A stretch of DNA of 64,000 nucleotides, taken from CALNZV01 sp942491115 (GTDB lineage: Bacteria > Desulfobacterota > Desulfobacteria > Desulfobacterales > UBA5852). The notes under the pieces were generated by a model. The model was not told the origin of the DNA. It saw nothing but the letters and a program-made list of their open reading frames with translations, and ran no database searches. This document shows positions 15,613 through 23,406 of this stretch, piece by piece; within the stretch, counting starts at the first letter, position 1; the number at the start of each line of letters is the position of its first letter. The stretch covers positions 434,001 through 498,000 of the forward strand of contig CALNZV010000020.1 of NCBI GenBank assembly GCA_942491115.1, in the 5' to 3' direction. The translations under genes were made by a program, and so were the position numbers.

Positions 15613-16711
15613 ATGTCAACCGAAGTCAAACAGGCCATCAACGAGCAAAAAGAAAAACTCAACCATCTTAAGGAGTATCTTTGACCTGGAGACAACGGAA
15701 CTGCGGCTTCAGGAAATCGAATCCATCATCTCCAAAGACGGATTTTGGGACAACCCCGACGGCAGCAAAACGTTTCTCAAAGAGAGGGCCCTCATCACCG
15801 ACCGGTTGGATCGTTTTCACCACCTCGCCAAGTCGATCGAGGAAAACGAAATGCTCTTGGAAATGGCGGTTGAAGAAGACGATGAAGACACCCTTCTGGA
15901 CATCTCCAGCGCGACCGACACCATCGGAAAACAGATCGACCGGTTTTCTCTGGCCATGATGCTGGACGGTCAAACGGACGCCAATAACGCCATCATCTCC
16001 ATCAATGCGGGCGCGGGTGGCACCGAAGCCCAGGACTGGGCCGAAATGCTTTTTCGGATGTACACCCGGTGGGTGGAGCGCAGAGGCTACAAGATCGAGC
16101 TGATCGACCATCAACCCGGAGACGAAGCAGGTATTAAAAGCGTCACCTTCACGGCCTCCGGCAGCTATGCATTTGGGTTCCTGAAAGCGGAAAACGGGGT
16201 TCACCGATTGGTCCGGATCTCCCCGTTCAATGCCGGCGGCAAGCGGCACACGTCCTTTGCCTCGGTGTTTGTCTACCCCGAAATCGATCAGGAAATCGAG
16301 GTCGACATCGATGACAAGGATCTCCGTATCGACGTTTTTCGGGCCAGTGGCGCAGGGGGTCAGCATGTCAACAAAACCAGCAGCGCCGTGCGCATCACCC
16401 ACATGCCCACCGGCATAGTGGTACAATGCCAGCAGGAGAAGTCTCAGCACCGCAACAAGGACATGGCCATGAAGGTGCTCAAGGCCCGTCTTTACGAAAG
16501 AGAAAAACTAAAGCAGGACGCCGAGATGCAGAAGATCCACGACAACAAGGGAGACATTGCCTGGGGAAATCAGATTCGCTCCTATGTGCTGCACCCCTAT
16601 CAGATGGCCAAAGATCATCGGATCAACCTTGAAATCGGCAATGTCAGCGACGTCCTGGACGGAGGGATCGATCCGTTCATCGAAGGGGTGCTGATGGCAA
16701 AAAAAGCGTGA
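15613..16711 (+). CDS. prfB: Peptide chain release factor 2, expressed by programmed +1 frameshift
   Basis: Zero-frame translation starts at ATG 15613 (after AAGGAGG), encodes 23 residues ending HLKEYL, and stops at TGA 15682-15684. A +1 shift at CTT (15679-15681) skips T15682 and continues with GAC 15683 to the TGA at 16709-16711, giving about 365 residues, the usual RF2 length. The coding sequence is therefore 15613-15681 joined to 15683-16711. The protein has the RF2 stop-recognition tripeptide SPF (in RISPFNAGGKRH) and the GGQ hydrolysis loop (GAGGQHVNKTSSAVR, near residue 248). RF2 reads UGA and UAA. Regulation is autogenous: scarce RF2 slows UGA reading and favours the shift. Confidence 0.96.
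15670..15685 (+). promoter_or_regulatory. prfB: prfB programmed +1 frameshift signal
   Basis: AAGGAG (15670-15675) is a Shine-Dalgarno-like stimulator placed three bases before the slippery CTT TGA C (15679-15685). This is the same spacing and slip codon as in the well-studied E. coli prfB site. Confidence 0.95.
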
Positions 16712-16749
16712 CCGGCCCGAAAGCCGGCGACTAAACAGACAGGAGCCCC

Positions 16750-17352
16750 ATGTTCGACACGTCGGAAAAGCCACTTGATATCACTTCGGTGCTTAGGCCC
16801 CACTACCAAGAAGAGAGCGACACCTGGAAAATCCTCCTTCGTCACGGCGAGTTGGTGGCCGCCAAGGCCCTGACTGTGGCTGACCGCATCGCCCACTTGA
16901 AACCGGACCGGGCCTTTCTGGTGGAATGCGCTTACCTGCACGACATCGGCATCGGAAAAACCCACACCCCTTCCTTGGGCTGTCATGGCACCGCGCCTTA
17001 CATCCAACACGGCCTGATTGGACGTGAGCTCTTGGATGCCGTCGGACTTCACCGCCACGGCCTCGTCTGCGAGCGCCACGTCGGCGCCGGCATTACGGCG
17101 ATGGATATCCGCGACAAGGAGCTGCCTCTGCCGGAAAGGGATATGGTGCCCCTCACGCTGGAGGAAGAAATCATCTGCTATGCGGATCAATTCTTCTCGA
17201 AGGACGGAGAGAAGATGTCGGTTACCCGATCGATGGACAGGATCCGTTCCCAACTGGCCCGATACGGCTCCCGCCAACGGGCCGTCTTCGACGATTGGGT
17301 CGAGCGATTCGAATCCTCCTTCCGGGAGATTCCCGCCGATGCCCTCCCATGA
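16750..17352 (+). CDS. HD-domain phosphohydrolase-like protein
   Basis: This 200-residue protein has an HD-domain metal-binding pattern: LLRHGELVAAKAL (first His), then the CAYLHDIGIGKTH segment with the HD pair, and later HGLIGRELL and a conserved Asp in CYADQFFSKDG. HD proteins act on phosphate esters or nucleotides. It starts 38 bp after prfB and its end overlaps the thiE-thiL fusion by 14 bp. The tight coupling suggests a role near thiamin metabolism, for instance dephosphorylation, but this is inference only. Similar HD proteins also stand alone as hypothetical phosphohydrolases. Confidence 0.85.
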   Translation: MFDTSEKPLDITSVLRPHYQEESDTWKILLRHGELVAAKALTVADRIAHLKPDRAFLVECAYLHDIGIGKTHTPSLGCHGTAPYIQHGLIGRELLDAVGLHRHGLVCERHVGAGITAMDIRDKELPLPERDMVPLTLEEEIICYADQFFSKDGEKMSVTRSMDRIRSQLARYGSRQRAVFDDWVERFESSFREIPADALP

Positions 17353-18946
17353 GCTGACCACCCTCCTTCGCTTCTACATGATCACCGACGACGGAGCTCC
17401 CGATCTTTCACCGGTCGAGCAGGTCCGCATTGCGCTTCGGGGCGGGGCGACACTGGTCCAGTATCGGAACAAGACCTTCAAGAGTTCCGATTTCGAAGAA
17501 GTTAAGGAGATCCGCTCCCTGTGCCGATCCCAGGGGGTCCCCTTCATCATCAACGACCATATCGTCCTGGCCAAGGCAGTGGGAGCCGACGGGGTCCATG
17601 TGGGCCAGGAGGATGAAGCCCCTTCCTTTGCCCGCCGGGCCTTAGGCCCCGGGGCCATCATCGGTATCTCCGCTTCCACCCCTGAGGAACTCAGACGCTG
17701 CGACCTGTCGGCCTGCGACTACGTCGGCACCGGACCGGTATTTGCCACCGGAACGAAAACGGACGCCAAACCGGTGATCGGGCTGGAAGGCCTTAGCCGG
17801 ATAGTCTCCCAGTCAGTGAAACCCGTCGTGGCCATCGGTGGAATCGACGCCGGCAGGGCTCCCGGTTGCTTTGCGGCCGGAGCCGCGGGCGTTGCTGTCA
17901 TCAGTGCGGTCTCCCGTGCGGCCGATCCTCTGGCCGAAGCCGTGGCCCTGGCTGCCGTCTGCGGCGCCGATCCTCGCCCCAGGCTTCTGACCCCGTGGAC
18001 GGACGAATTCGCCCTGATCGACAGGCTGTTATCGTCGGCCGGCCCCTGTACCGGAGCCCCTGTCGTCATTACACCGGCCGGCGACGATACCTGCCGGCTG
18101 AAGGCCCTGAGCGCTCCGGTCATCACCACCGACACCCAGCGGGAAGGGGTTCATTTCCAGCGAGGCTGGCACCCCTGGAACGCCGTCGGAGAAAAAGCAG
18201 TGGAAGTGACCTTCAGCGATCTGGCAGCGGCCTATGCTCGTCCGGTGGCGTTGTTCGTGAACCTGGGCTTACCGGAGGATATGACGGTACCGGCGGCGGA
18301 GGCCATTTACAAGGGCATTGGTGAAGCCCTTGACCGACACGGCGCAGGACTCGGCGGGGGCAATGTCTCCCGGGCTGAAGTGGTGACTTTAGATCTGATG
18401 GGGATTGGCGACGGAATGGCGGAACGGTCCCCTACCCGCTCCGAGGCTCGTCCCGGAGACATCTTAGGGGCGACAGGCCCCCTCGGGGTCGCTCGATGCG
18501 GGCTGATCGCCCTTCGCCGGCGGGACCTCTCCTGGGCTTGGCAGATCGATCGGTTCCGCTTTCCGAGAGCCCGGTTCGACGCGGCGGCGGTCTTGGCCGA
18601 CCACAAGATTCGATGCGTCATGGATATCAGCGACGGCCTGTACGGGGACGCCTTCCATATCGCTCGAGCCTCTGGGATCACCATCGATCTGGACCCCTCG
18701 GAGGCGGCACGGCACCCTCGTCTGACGGCCTTTTGCCACTCCTATGGTCTCGATCCTGATGCCCTGGTGATCCAAGGGGGGGAAGACTATGAACTGCTTT
18801 TCACCTGCCCGGAAGGACGCTTCGATTCCCTGAGGTCGCAAATACCCGGTTTGATCCGCGTGGGCCGGTGCCACCGAGATATCGGCCGCCCCCTGTCGAC
18901 CCCACCACCCGATGGCCTTGCCTCCTTCCAGCATGGAGCCCCCTGA
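17339..18946 (+). CDS. thiE-thiL: Bifunctional thiamin-phosphate synthase / thiamin-monophosphate kinase fusion
   Basis: This protein of about 535 residues joins two thiamin enzymes. Residues about 5-205 are ThiE, a TIM barrel with GGATLVQYRNK, INDH, ADGVHVGQED, IIGISAST, GTGPVFATGTK and AIGGI; it couples HMP-PP and thiazole phosphate. Residues about 215-525 are ThiL, with the DEFALIDRLL opening, the PAGDDT metal site, TTDTQREGVHF, GGGN, MDISDGLYGD and GGEDYELLFT; it phosphorylates thiamin phosphate to thiamin pyrophosphate. The start at ATG 17339 overlaps the HD gene, with GGGAG upstream. The open frame before it is a shadow of the HD gene. Linking both enzymes could channel thiamin phosphate. 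No TPP riboswitch lies directly before this gene. Confidence 0.93.
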   Translation: MPSHELTTLLRFYMITDDGAPDLSPVEQVRIALRGGATLVQYRNKTFKSSDFEEVKEIRSLCRSQGVPFIINDHIVLAKAVGADGVHVGQEDEAPSFARRALGPGAIIGISASTPEELRRCDLSACDYVGTGPVFATGTKTDAKPVIGLEGLSRIVSQSVKPVVAIGGIDAGRAPGCFAAGAAGVAVISAVSRAADPLAEAVALAAVCGADPRPRLLTPWTDEFALIDRLLSSAGPCTGAPVVITPAGDDTCRLKALSAPVITTDTQREGVHFQRGWHPWNAVGEKAVEVTFSDLAAAYARPVALFVNLGLPEDMTVPAAEAIYKGIGEALDRHGAGLGGGNVSRAEVVTLDLMGIGDGMAERSPTRSEARPGDILGATGPLGVARCGLIALRRRDLSWAWQIDRFRFPRARFDAAAVLADHKIRCVMDISDGLYGDAFHIARASGITIDLDPSEAARHPRLTAFCHSYGLDPDALVIQGGEDYELLFTCPEGRFDSLRSQIPGLIRVGRCHRDIGRPLSTPPPDGLASFQHGAP

Positions 18947-18970
18947 CCCCCCCTGCGCGGTGTTGCGATT

Positions 18971-19918
18971 TCAGGGGGTCGACATCGGCAGCGAACGAAC
19001 ATCCACAGGGGTGCTGATTAGGCCTGTCGCCAGGGCGAATCCCGCAAACGCCTCCCATCGCTTAAGGTCAAACCGCTGATGGTCGGCAAAATAAGGGCGG
19101 GTTAGGGCAAATGCCTTTGCTTCCGTATCCTTGTCCACATCAGGAACGGACTTGAGATAATCCCCAAATGCCGATTCCGGTTGAAGGCGCGTCCGCTCGA
19201 TGCCCCTGGCCACGGCCCTTCGGAATCCCGCCATGGCTTGAAATCGCTCTGAGGCCACCGCCTTTCCACAGACGAAAATCAATTCGTCGTAAGGGGGGAT
19301 CCCCCACTGTTCCAATTCGAAAAAGCCGGCGTCGACACCCATCTGGGCCAGGGTCACCGTCTCGTAGGTCTTAAAAGGCCCCATAACGGCATCGACCTTT
19401 TCCGACGTCAGAGAGGCGGCGATCGCAAACCCTACATTTACGGGTGTGTAAGTCTCGATACCGTTGACGTCGGCAAAGGCCGCAAGGAGGACGTCCATGA
19501 GACCCGGCACGGTGTAGCCGATGGTTTTCCCCGAGAGATCGGTCGGTGTCCTAATCCCCGAAGACTTCAAAAACAGCAGCGTGGTCAAGGGGTGGCCCAC
19601 CAGGCGACCAACGACCTTCAGCCCTAGCCCCTCGGCAGCGGCTATCGTCATTTGCGGCTGATAGGAAACGGCGACATCCACCTTTCCGGCGGCGGCAAGC
19701 TTCAGGCTGTCCGCCGTGTCCGACGGAGACAGGATCTCCACCTCGAGACCTTCTTCGCTGAAATATCCGCGCTCTCTGGCCACGTAGATGGGAACATGAT
19801 CGACATTGGGAAACCAGTCGAGCATGAGGGTCACCGTCTCGGACCCCCAGCCCCCACCGCTGCCCAGAGTCATTACCATCATCCAACTGCCCAACACTAC
19901 CGCAACGAACCGTTTCAT
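18971..19918 (-). CDS. thiY: ABC transporter binding protein, NMT1/THI5-like (thiamin pyrimidine precursor)
   Basis: This 315-residue protein has a signal peptide (MKRFVAVVLGSWMMVMTLG) followed by the NMT1/THI5 opening VTLMLDWFPNVDHVPIYVARERGYFSEEGL. A pyrimidine-type binding protein of this family (ThiY) carries formylaminopyrimidine or related HMP precursors. It is the last gene of a minus-strand operon after the ATPase and permease, and that operon is led by a TPP riboswitch, which supports a thiamin-precursor cargo. The start at 19918 has a GGAGA site; an upstream ATG at 19936 is less likely. It is convergent with thiE-thiL (25-bp gap). Confidence 0.88.
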   Translation of the reverse strand: MKRFVAVVLGSWMMVMTLGSGGGWGSETVTLMLDWFPNVDHVPIYVARERGYFSEEGLEVEILSPSDTADSLKLAAAGKVDVAVSYQPQMTIAAAEGLGLKVVGRLVGHPLTTLLFLKSSGIRTPTDLSGKTIGYTVPGLMDVLLAAFADVNGIETYTPVNVGFAIAASLTSEKVDAVMGPFKTYETVTLAQMGVDAGFFELEQWGIPPYDELIFVCGKAVASERFQAMAGFRRAVARGIERTRLQPESAFGDYLKSVPDVDKDTEAKAFALTRPYFADHQRFDLKRWEAFAGFALATGLISTPVDVRSLPMSTP

Positions 19919-20048
19919 ATGCTTTCTCCAGAGCAAGCCATCCCACTGATATGTTCAATCACCCAGGCGGAAATCACTCTGTCGTGACAAGCGCTCCCGC
20001 CGTCAGCGTTTTCGATTCCCCCCAAGGGCTGCCATGTTGCCCCTCCCC

Positions 20049-20789
20049 CTATCGTCTCCATCGAAGGACACGCCTCTCGACCCAGCCGACGCCGGCCCAG
20101 AGTCCGAGCCCTATCGCCGTCAGCCAACAAATGGCGGCAAAGACCAGATCCACTTTGAGCCTGGCGTTGGCCTGAATCATCAAATACCCCAGGCCCTGCT
20201 GGGCACCGACCCATTCACCGATCACCGCGCCGATAGTGGCCACGGAAACCCCCACTTTGAGCCCGGCGAAGAACTGGGGCAGTGCCCAGGGCCATAAGAG
20301 CATCCGCATTGTCTGCCAGTAGGAGGCCCCCATGAGCCGGAACAAAAGCCGGTAGTCCTTGTCGCAGGTTTTGAATCCTTCGAGGAGGCTAACGGTAATG
20401 GGAAAAAAAATAATCACTGATGCCATGAACACCTTGCTGGCGATCCCGTAACCCAACCAGATCACCAGAAGCGGAGCGACAGCGAAAACCGGAACCGCCT
20501 GGCTGGCGATGAGGATCGGCGCCAGGGCCCGCTCCACCGCCGGGTTATAGAACATCACGATGGCCAGGGGAACGGCGACACCGATGGCAACGGCAATTCC
20601 GGCGACAATTTCCATCAAGGTCACCCCGGCATGGGGAAGCAGTCGAGGGGACTCCATCACGGTCGTCTCTAAAATTCGGGAGGGGGGCGGCAGGATGAAC
20701 GGGGGTACCACTCCCATCCGGCAGATGACCTCCCATCCGAATAAGAGCCCGATGACCACTGATACGACGGCGACCTGAACCCATCTCAT
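20049..20789 (-). CDS. thiX: ABC transporter permease (ThiX-like)
   Basis: This 246-residue protein has about six hydrophobic helices and the permease EAA loop (MGASYWQTMRMLLWPWALPQFFAGLKVG), typical of the nitrate/sulfonate/taurine/thiamin-precursor permease family. It overlaps the ATPase gene by four bases and is followed by thiY after 130 bp. The TPP riboswitch upstream of the operon indicates a thiamin-precursor importer. Confidence 0.9.
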   Translation of the reverse strand: MRWVQVAVVSVVIGLLFGWEVICRMGVVPPFILPPPSRILETTVMESPRLLPHAGVTLMEIVAGIAVAIGVAVPLAIVMFYNPAVERALAPILIASQAVPVFAVAPLLVIWLGYGIASKVFMASVIIFFPITVSLLEGFKTCDKDYRLLFRLMGASYWQTMRMLLWPWALPQFFAGLKVGVSVATIGAVIGEWVGAQQGLGYLMIQANARLKVDLVFAAICWLTAIGLGLWAGVGWVERRVLRWRR

Positions 20790-21523
20790 GGCGCACTTCC
20801 ATCGGCAAGCAGACGCAGCGCATGCCCCTTCATATCGACCACTCCAGAGTCGGTACTTGACCGGGGTTTTCCTCCCGGAGGCAAAAGCCGCTCGACCACC
20901 TGCAAGGGCGACCTTCCGAGGATCAACACCTCGTCTCCGAGGAGCAGCGCCTCCTCTATGTCGTGGGTGATCATGATGACGGTCCGCTTGAATTCGCTCT
21001 GGAGAAGTGTCAGCAGCCCATGGAGGTTCCGGCGAGTGATGGCGTCCAGGGCGGACAGTGGCTCGTCCAGAAGCACCAGTTCCCGGTCAAACATCAGGGT
21101 GCGGACAAGGGCACAGCGCTGGCGCATCCCTCCGGAGACTCGGGACGGCAGATGGTCCTCATAGCCCGAAAGCCCCATCCGTAGGAAAAGCGCCTCTGCC
21201 TTGCCGAGAGCCTCCGATGGGTCGACACCTGCTATCCGTGACGGCAGCAGAGCGTTTCCTTTCAGAGTGAGCCATGGCAGCAGAAGATCTTTCTGCTGCA
21301 TGTAGGCGGTAGCAGTGTCGAGGGCTGCGACCGGCTTACCCAGCCACCGGATGGTTCCCCCATCCAGAGGGGCGATACCGGTCAACACATCGAAAAAGGT
21401 CGTTTTCCCGCATCCGGAAGGGCCGACGAGAACGGTGAACCCGTTTCGGGGAACGGTCATGTCGAAACCATCCAGGATCTTGTGATGGCCAAAGGCTTTG
21501 GTTAGACGATCGACGACCAGCAA
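20786..21523 (-). CDS. thiZ: ABC transporter ATP-binding protein (ThiZ-like)
   Basis: This 245-residue ATPase has Walker A GPSGCGKT, Q-loop QKDLLLPW, signature VSGGMRQRCALVRTL, Walker B LVLLDEPLSALD and the switch His in ITHDIEEAL. It belongs to the nitrate/taurine/thiamin-precursor importer class. It is the first gene of the thiZXY operon, about 60 bp after the end of a TPP riboswitch on the same strand. Confidence 0.92.
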   Translation of the reverse strand: MLVVDRLTKAFGHHKILDGFDMTVPRNGFTVLVGPSGCGKTTFFDVLTGIAPLDGGTIRWLGKPVAALDTATAYMQQKDLLLPWLTLKGNALLPSRIAGVDPSEALGKAEALFLRMGLSGYEDHLPSRVSGGMRQRCALVRTLMFDRELVLLDEPLSALDAITRRNLHGLLTLLQSEFKRTVIMITHDIEEALLLGDEVLILGRSPLQVVERLLPPGGKPRSSTDSGVVDMKGHALRLLADGSAP

Positions 21524-21584
21524 GGATGTGAACTCCCAGGGGGAGCCGACGCCGACGGGAAGGATACCGGTGCGGTCGGTGTGG

Positions 21585-21680
21585 ACTTCCCTTCGCCGGC
21601 ATGACCCGGATCAGGTTCCAGGGGTCGAGGCCTCCAGCCTCCTCTCAGCCGATGTCATCGACTCCCCCAGCAATGGTGCG
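21585..21680 (-). promoter_or_regulatory. TPP riboswitch controlling thiZXY
   Basis: Read on the minus strand, the element has GGGGGAGTC, then CTGAGA (complement of 21643-21648), the conserved ACCTGAT (complement of 21610-21616), ATGCCGGCGAAGGGAAGT at the end (to 21585). These are the hallmark segments of the THI-box/TPP riboswitch. It lies 62 bp before the thiZ start, so the importer is expected to be shut down by thiamin pyrophosphate. The closing P1 stem is weak in this reading, so the exact ends are approximate. Confidence 0.93.
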
Positions 21681-21798
21681 GGGTTGTGATAGCAACTGCT
21701 TTCAGGAAAGTCAAACCGGCAGCCCATCTCAGATAGCGATTTCATGGACAATAATCCCCTTGCCAATCGATTCCGCTGCTGATAACTTGACCATTACC

Positions 21799-21888
21799 AT
21801 TCCGATGGGGGTGTTCTGGAAACCGCCGGAACTGAGAGTATACCCATTGAACCTGATGCAGTTCAGACTGCCGTAGGGATATCGGAAT
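21799..21888 (+). promoter_or_regulatory. TPP riboswitch controlling thiD operon
   Basis: A perfect 8-bp P1 stem (ATTCCGAT at 21799-21806 with ATCGGAAT at 21881-21888) encloses GGGGGTG, ACTGAGAGTATACCC, TTGAACCTGATGCAGTTC and GCCGTAGGGAT, the canonical TPP aptamer order. It ends 131 bp before thiD. The region from 21889 to 22010, rich in pyrimidines, is the probable expression platform. Confidence 0.95.
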
Positions 21889-22018
21889 CTCCTGTCACAA
21901 GGAATTCTTTCCCCACCAGCCTGCCACTGATCTTTTCTCCCCGTCGGTCTGTCTGTTTCATTGACGACGTCGTCGAGCTCCCTCGGTGACCCCGAACCGA
22001 CAGTAATAAGGTGCCCCG

Positions 22019-22840
22019 ATGAAAATTGCATTGACCATTGCCGGATCGGACAGTTCCGGTGGTGCCGGCATCCAGGCGGATCTGAAGACCTTCCAGGCCC
22101 ACGGTGTTTTTGCCATGACCGCGGTCACCGCCGTAACGGTTCAAAATACCCGCAAAGTGATCGACATTCAGGAAATGACTCCGGCAATCGTCCGGGGCCA
22201 GATCGCCTGCCTCTTCGACGACATGACCATTCATGCCGTAAAAATCGGTATGGTGTCCAGCATCCCACTGGTCGAAGCCGTTTCCGAAGCGCTATCCACT
22301 GTGGTTCTGCCCCCGGTGGTCCTGGATCCGGTCATGATCTCCAAAAGCGGATACGCCTTGTTAAAGGATGAGGCCAGAAGTGCTCTGGTGCACCATCTCT
22401 TCCCTCTGGCCACGGTAGTCACCCCCAACATCCACGAAGCCGAAGCCCTTGTGGGAACCGACATCACTACCCTTCAGGGAATGAAAGACGCTGCCCGCCG
22501 CATTGCCGATCTGGGGGTCGGAAATGTCGTGGTCAAAGGGGGACATCTGGGGGGAAGCAGAGCCACCGACGTCCTATACGACGGAAGCACTTTCCATGAG
22601 CTCGGAAGCAATCGTATCGATACCCGAAACACCCACGGAACGGGCTGTACCTTTTCTTCAGCCATCGCCGCCAATTTGGCTCTCGGCTTTTCCTTTTTCG
22701 AAGCGGTCGATCAGGCTAAACGCTATATTACCGGGGCTATCCGAAATGCGTTACCCATCGGCGGAGGCCACGGTCCGACCCATCACTTTTTCGACCTCTA
22801 CACCCGGGCGAACCTGGATACCGGAACCGTCGACCGATAG
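22019..22840 (+). CDS. thiD: Hydroxymethylpyrimidine (phosphate) kinase
   Basis: This 273-residue ribokinase-fold protein opens MKIALTIAGSDSSGGAGIQADLKTF, the ThiD signature, and contains VLDPVMISKSGYALL, TPNIHEAEAL and the anion-hole/catalytic region NTHGTGCTFSSAIAANLA with the base Asp replaced within the usual H-G-T-G-C block as in ThiD. It phosphorylates HMP and HMP-P to HMP-PP, the substrate of the ThiE half of the fusion. It is the first gene downstream of the plus-strand TPP riboswitch; AAGGTG precedes the ATG. Confidence 0.95.
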   Translation: MKIALTIAGSDSSGGAGIQADLKTFQAHGVFAMTAVTAVTVQNTRKVIDIQEMTPAIVRGQIACLFDDMTIHAVKIGMVSSIPLVEAVSEALSTVVLPPVVLDPVMISKSGYALLKDEARSALVHHLFPLATVVTPNIHEAEALVGTDITTLQGMKDAARRIADLGVGNVVVKGGHLGGSRATDVLYDGSTFHELGSNRIDTRNTHGTGCTFSSAIAANLALGFSFFEAVDQAKRYITGAIRNALPIGGGHGPTHHFFDLYTRANLDTGTVDR

Positions 22841-22872
22841 CCCGTTCAGGTCCCAGCCTGGAGGAATCCATC

Positions 22873-23403
22873 ATGACCAACGCCACCCATTCCATGACCT
22901 CTCCCATGAGCCCATCCAGAAAAACCGCCTATGCCGTCGTCATGGTGGCCATCGGTCTGGCCCTGGCCCCCTACACCTCCTTTCCCATCGGCATTGCCAA
23001 GATCAACCCCACCCAGCACTTCATCAACGTTATTGGCGCCGTGATCCTCGGCCCCGGTTGGGCCGTTCTCAACGCCGCAGTGATCGCCGTGATCCGCAAC
23101 GCCCTGGGTGTGGGGACCCTACTGGCCTTCCCCGGAGGCATGATCGGCGCCCTGCTGGCCGGCCTGCTCTATCGCTGGATCCCCCGCCTCTATGTGGCCG
23201 CCGCCGGCGAAATCATCGGCACCGGTCTGGCAGCGCCGGTGGTATGCGCTCTCTGGGTGGCACCGGTCTTGATGGAAAAAGCCATTCCCATCCTGGCTCT
23301 GATACCCAGCTTTCTTGCCAGTACCGTCGTCGGAGCGCTTCTCGGGGTTTTGGCCCTGAAATTTCTGGAGCGGGCCGACATCGTGGATATCGGAAGGCGA
23401 TGA
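22873..23403 (+). CDS. thiW: ThiW-type ECF transporter S component (thiazole uptake)
   Basis: This 176-residue protein has about five hydrophobic helices and the ThiW pattern VAIGLALAPYTSFPIGIAKINPTQHFINVIGAVILGPGW. ThiW is the substrate-binding subunit predicted for the thiazole moiety of thiamin. It is placed between thiD and genes for the ECF ATPase and transmembrane subunits, so the transporter has a dedicated energising module (group I ECF). GGAGG lies ahead of the ATG. Confidence 0.9.
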   Translation: MTNATHSMTSPMSPSRKTAYAVVMVAIGLALAPYTSFPIGIAKINPTQHFINVIGAVILGPGWAVLNAAVIAVIRNALGVGTLLAFPGGMIGALLAGLLYRWIPRLYVAAAGEIIGTGLAAPVVCALWVAPVLMEKAIPILALIPSFLASTVVGALLGVLALKFLERADIVDIGRR

Positions 23404-23406
23404 TCC

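Noticed and set aside
15668..16450. 260-codon frame opposite prfB
   Set aside because: Antisense shadow of prfB, which has clear RF2 motifs.
16615..17361. 248-codon frame opposite prfB end and the HD gene
   Set aside because: Antisense shadow across two well-supported genes.
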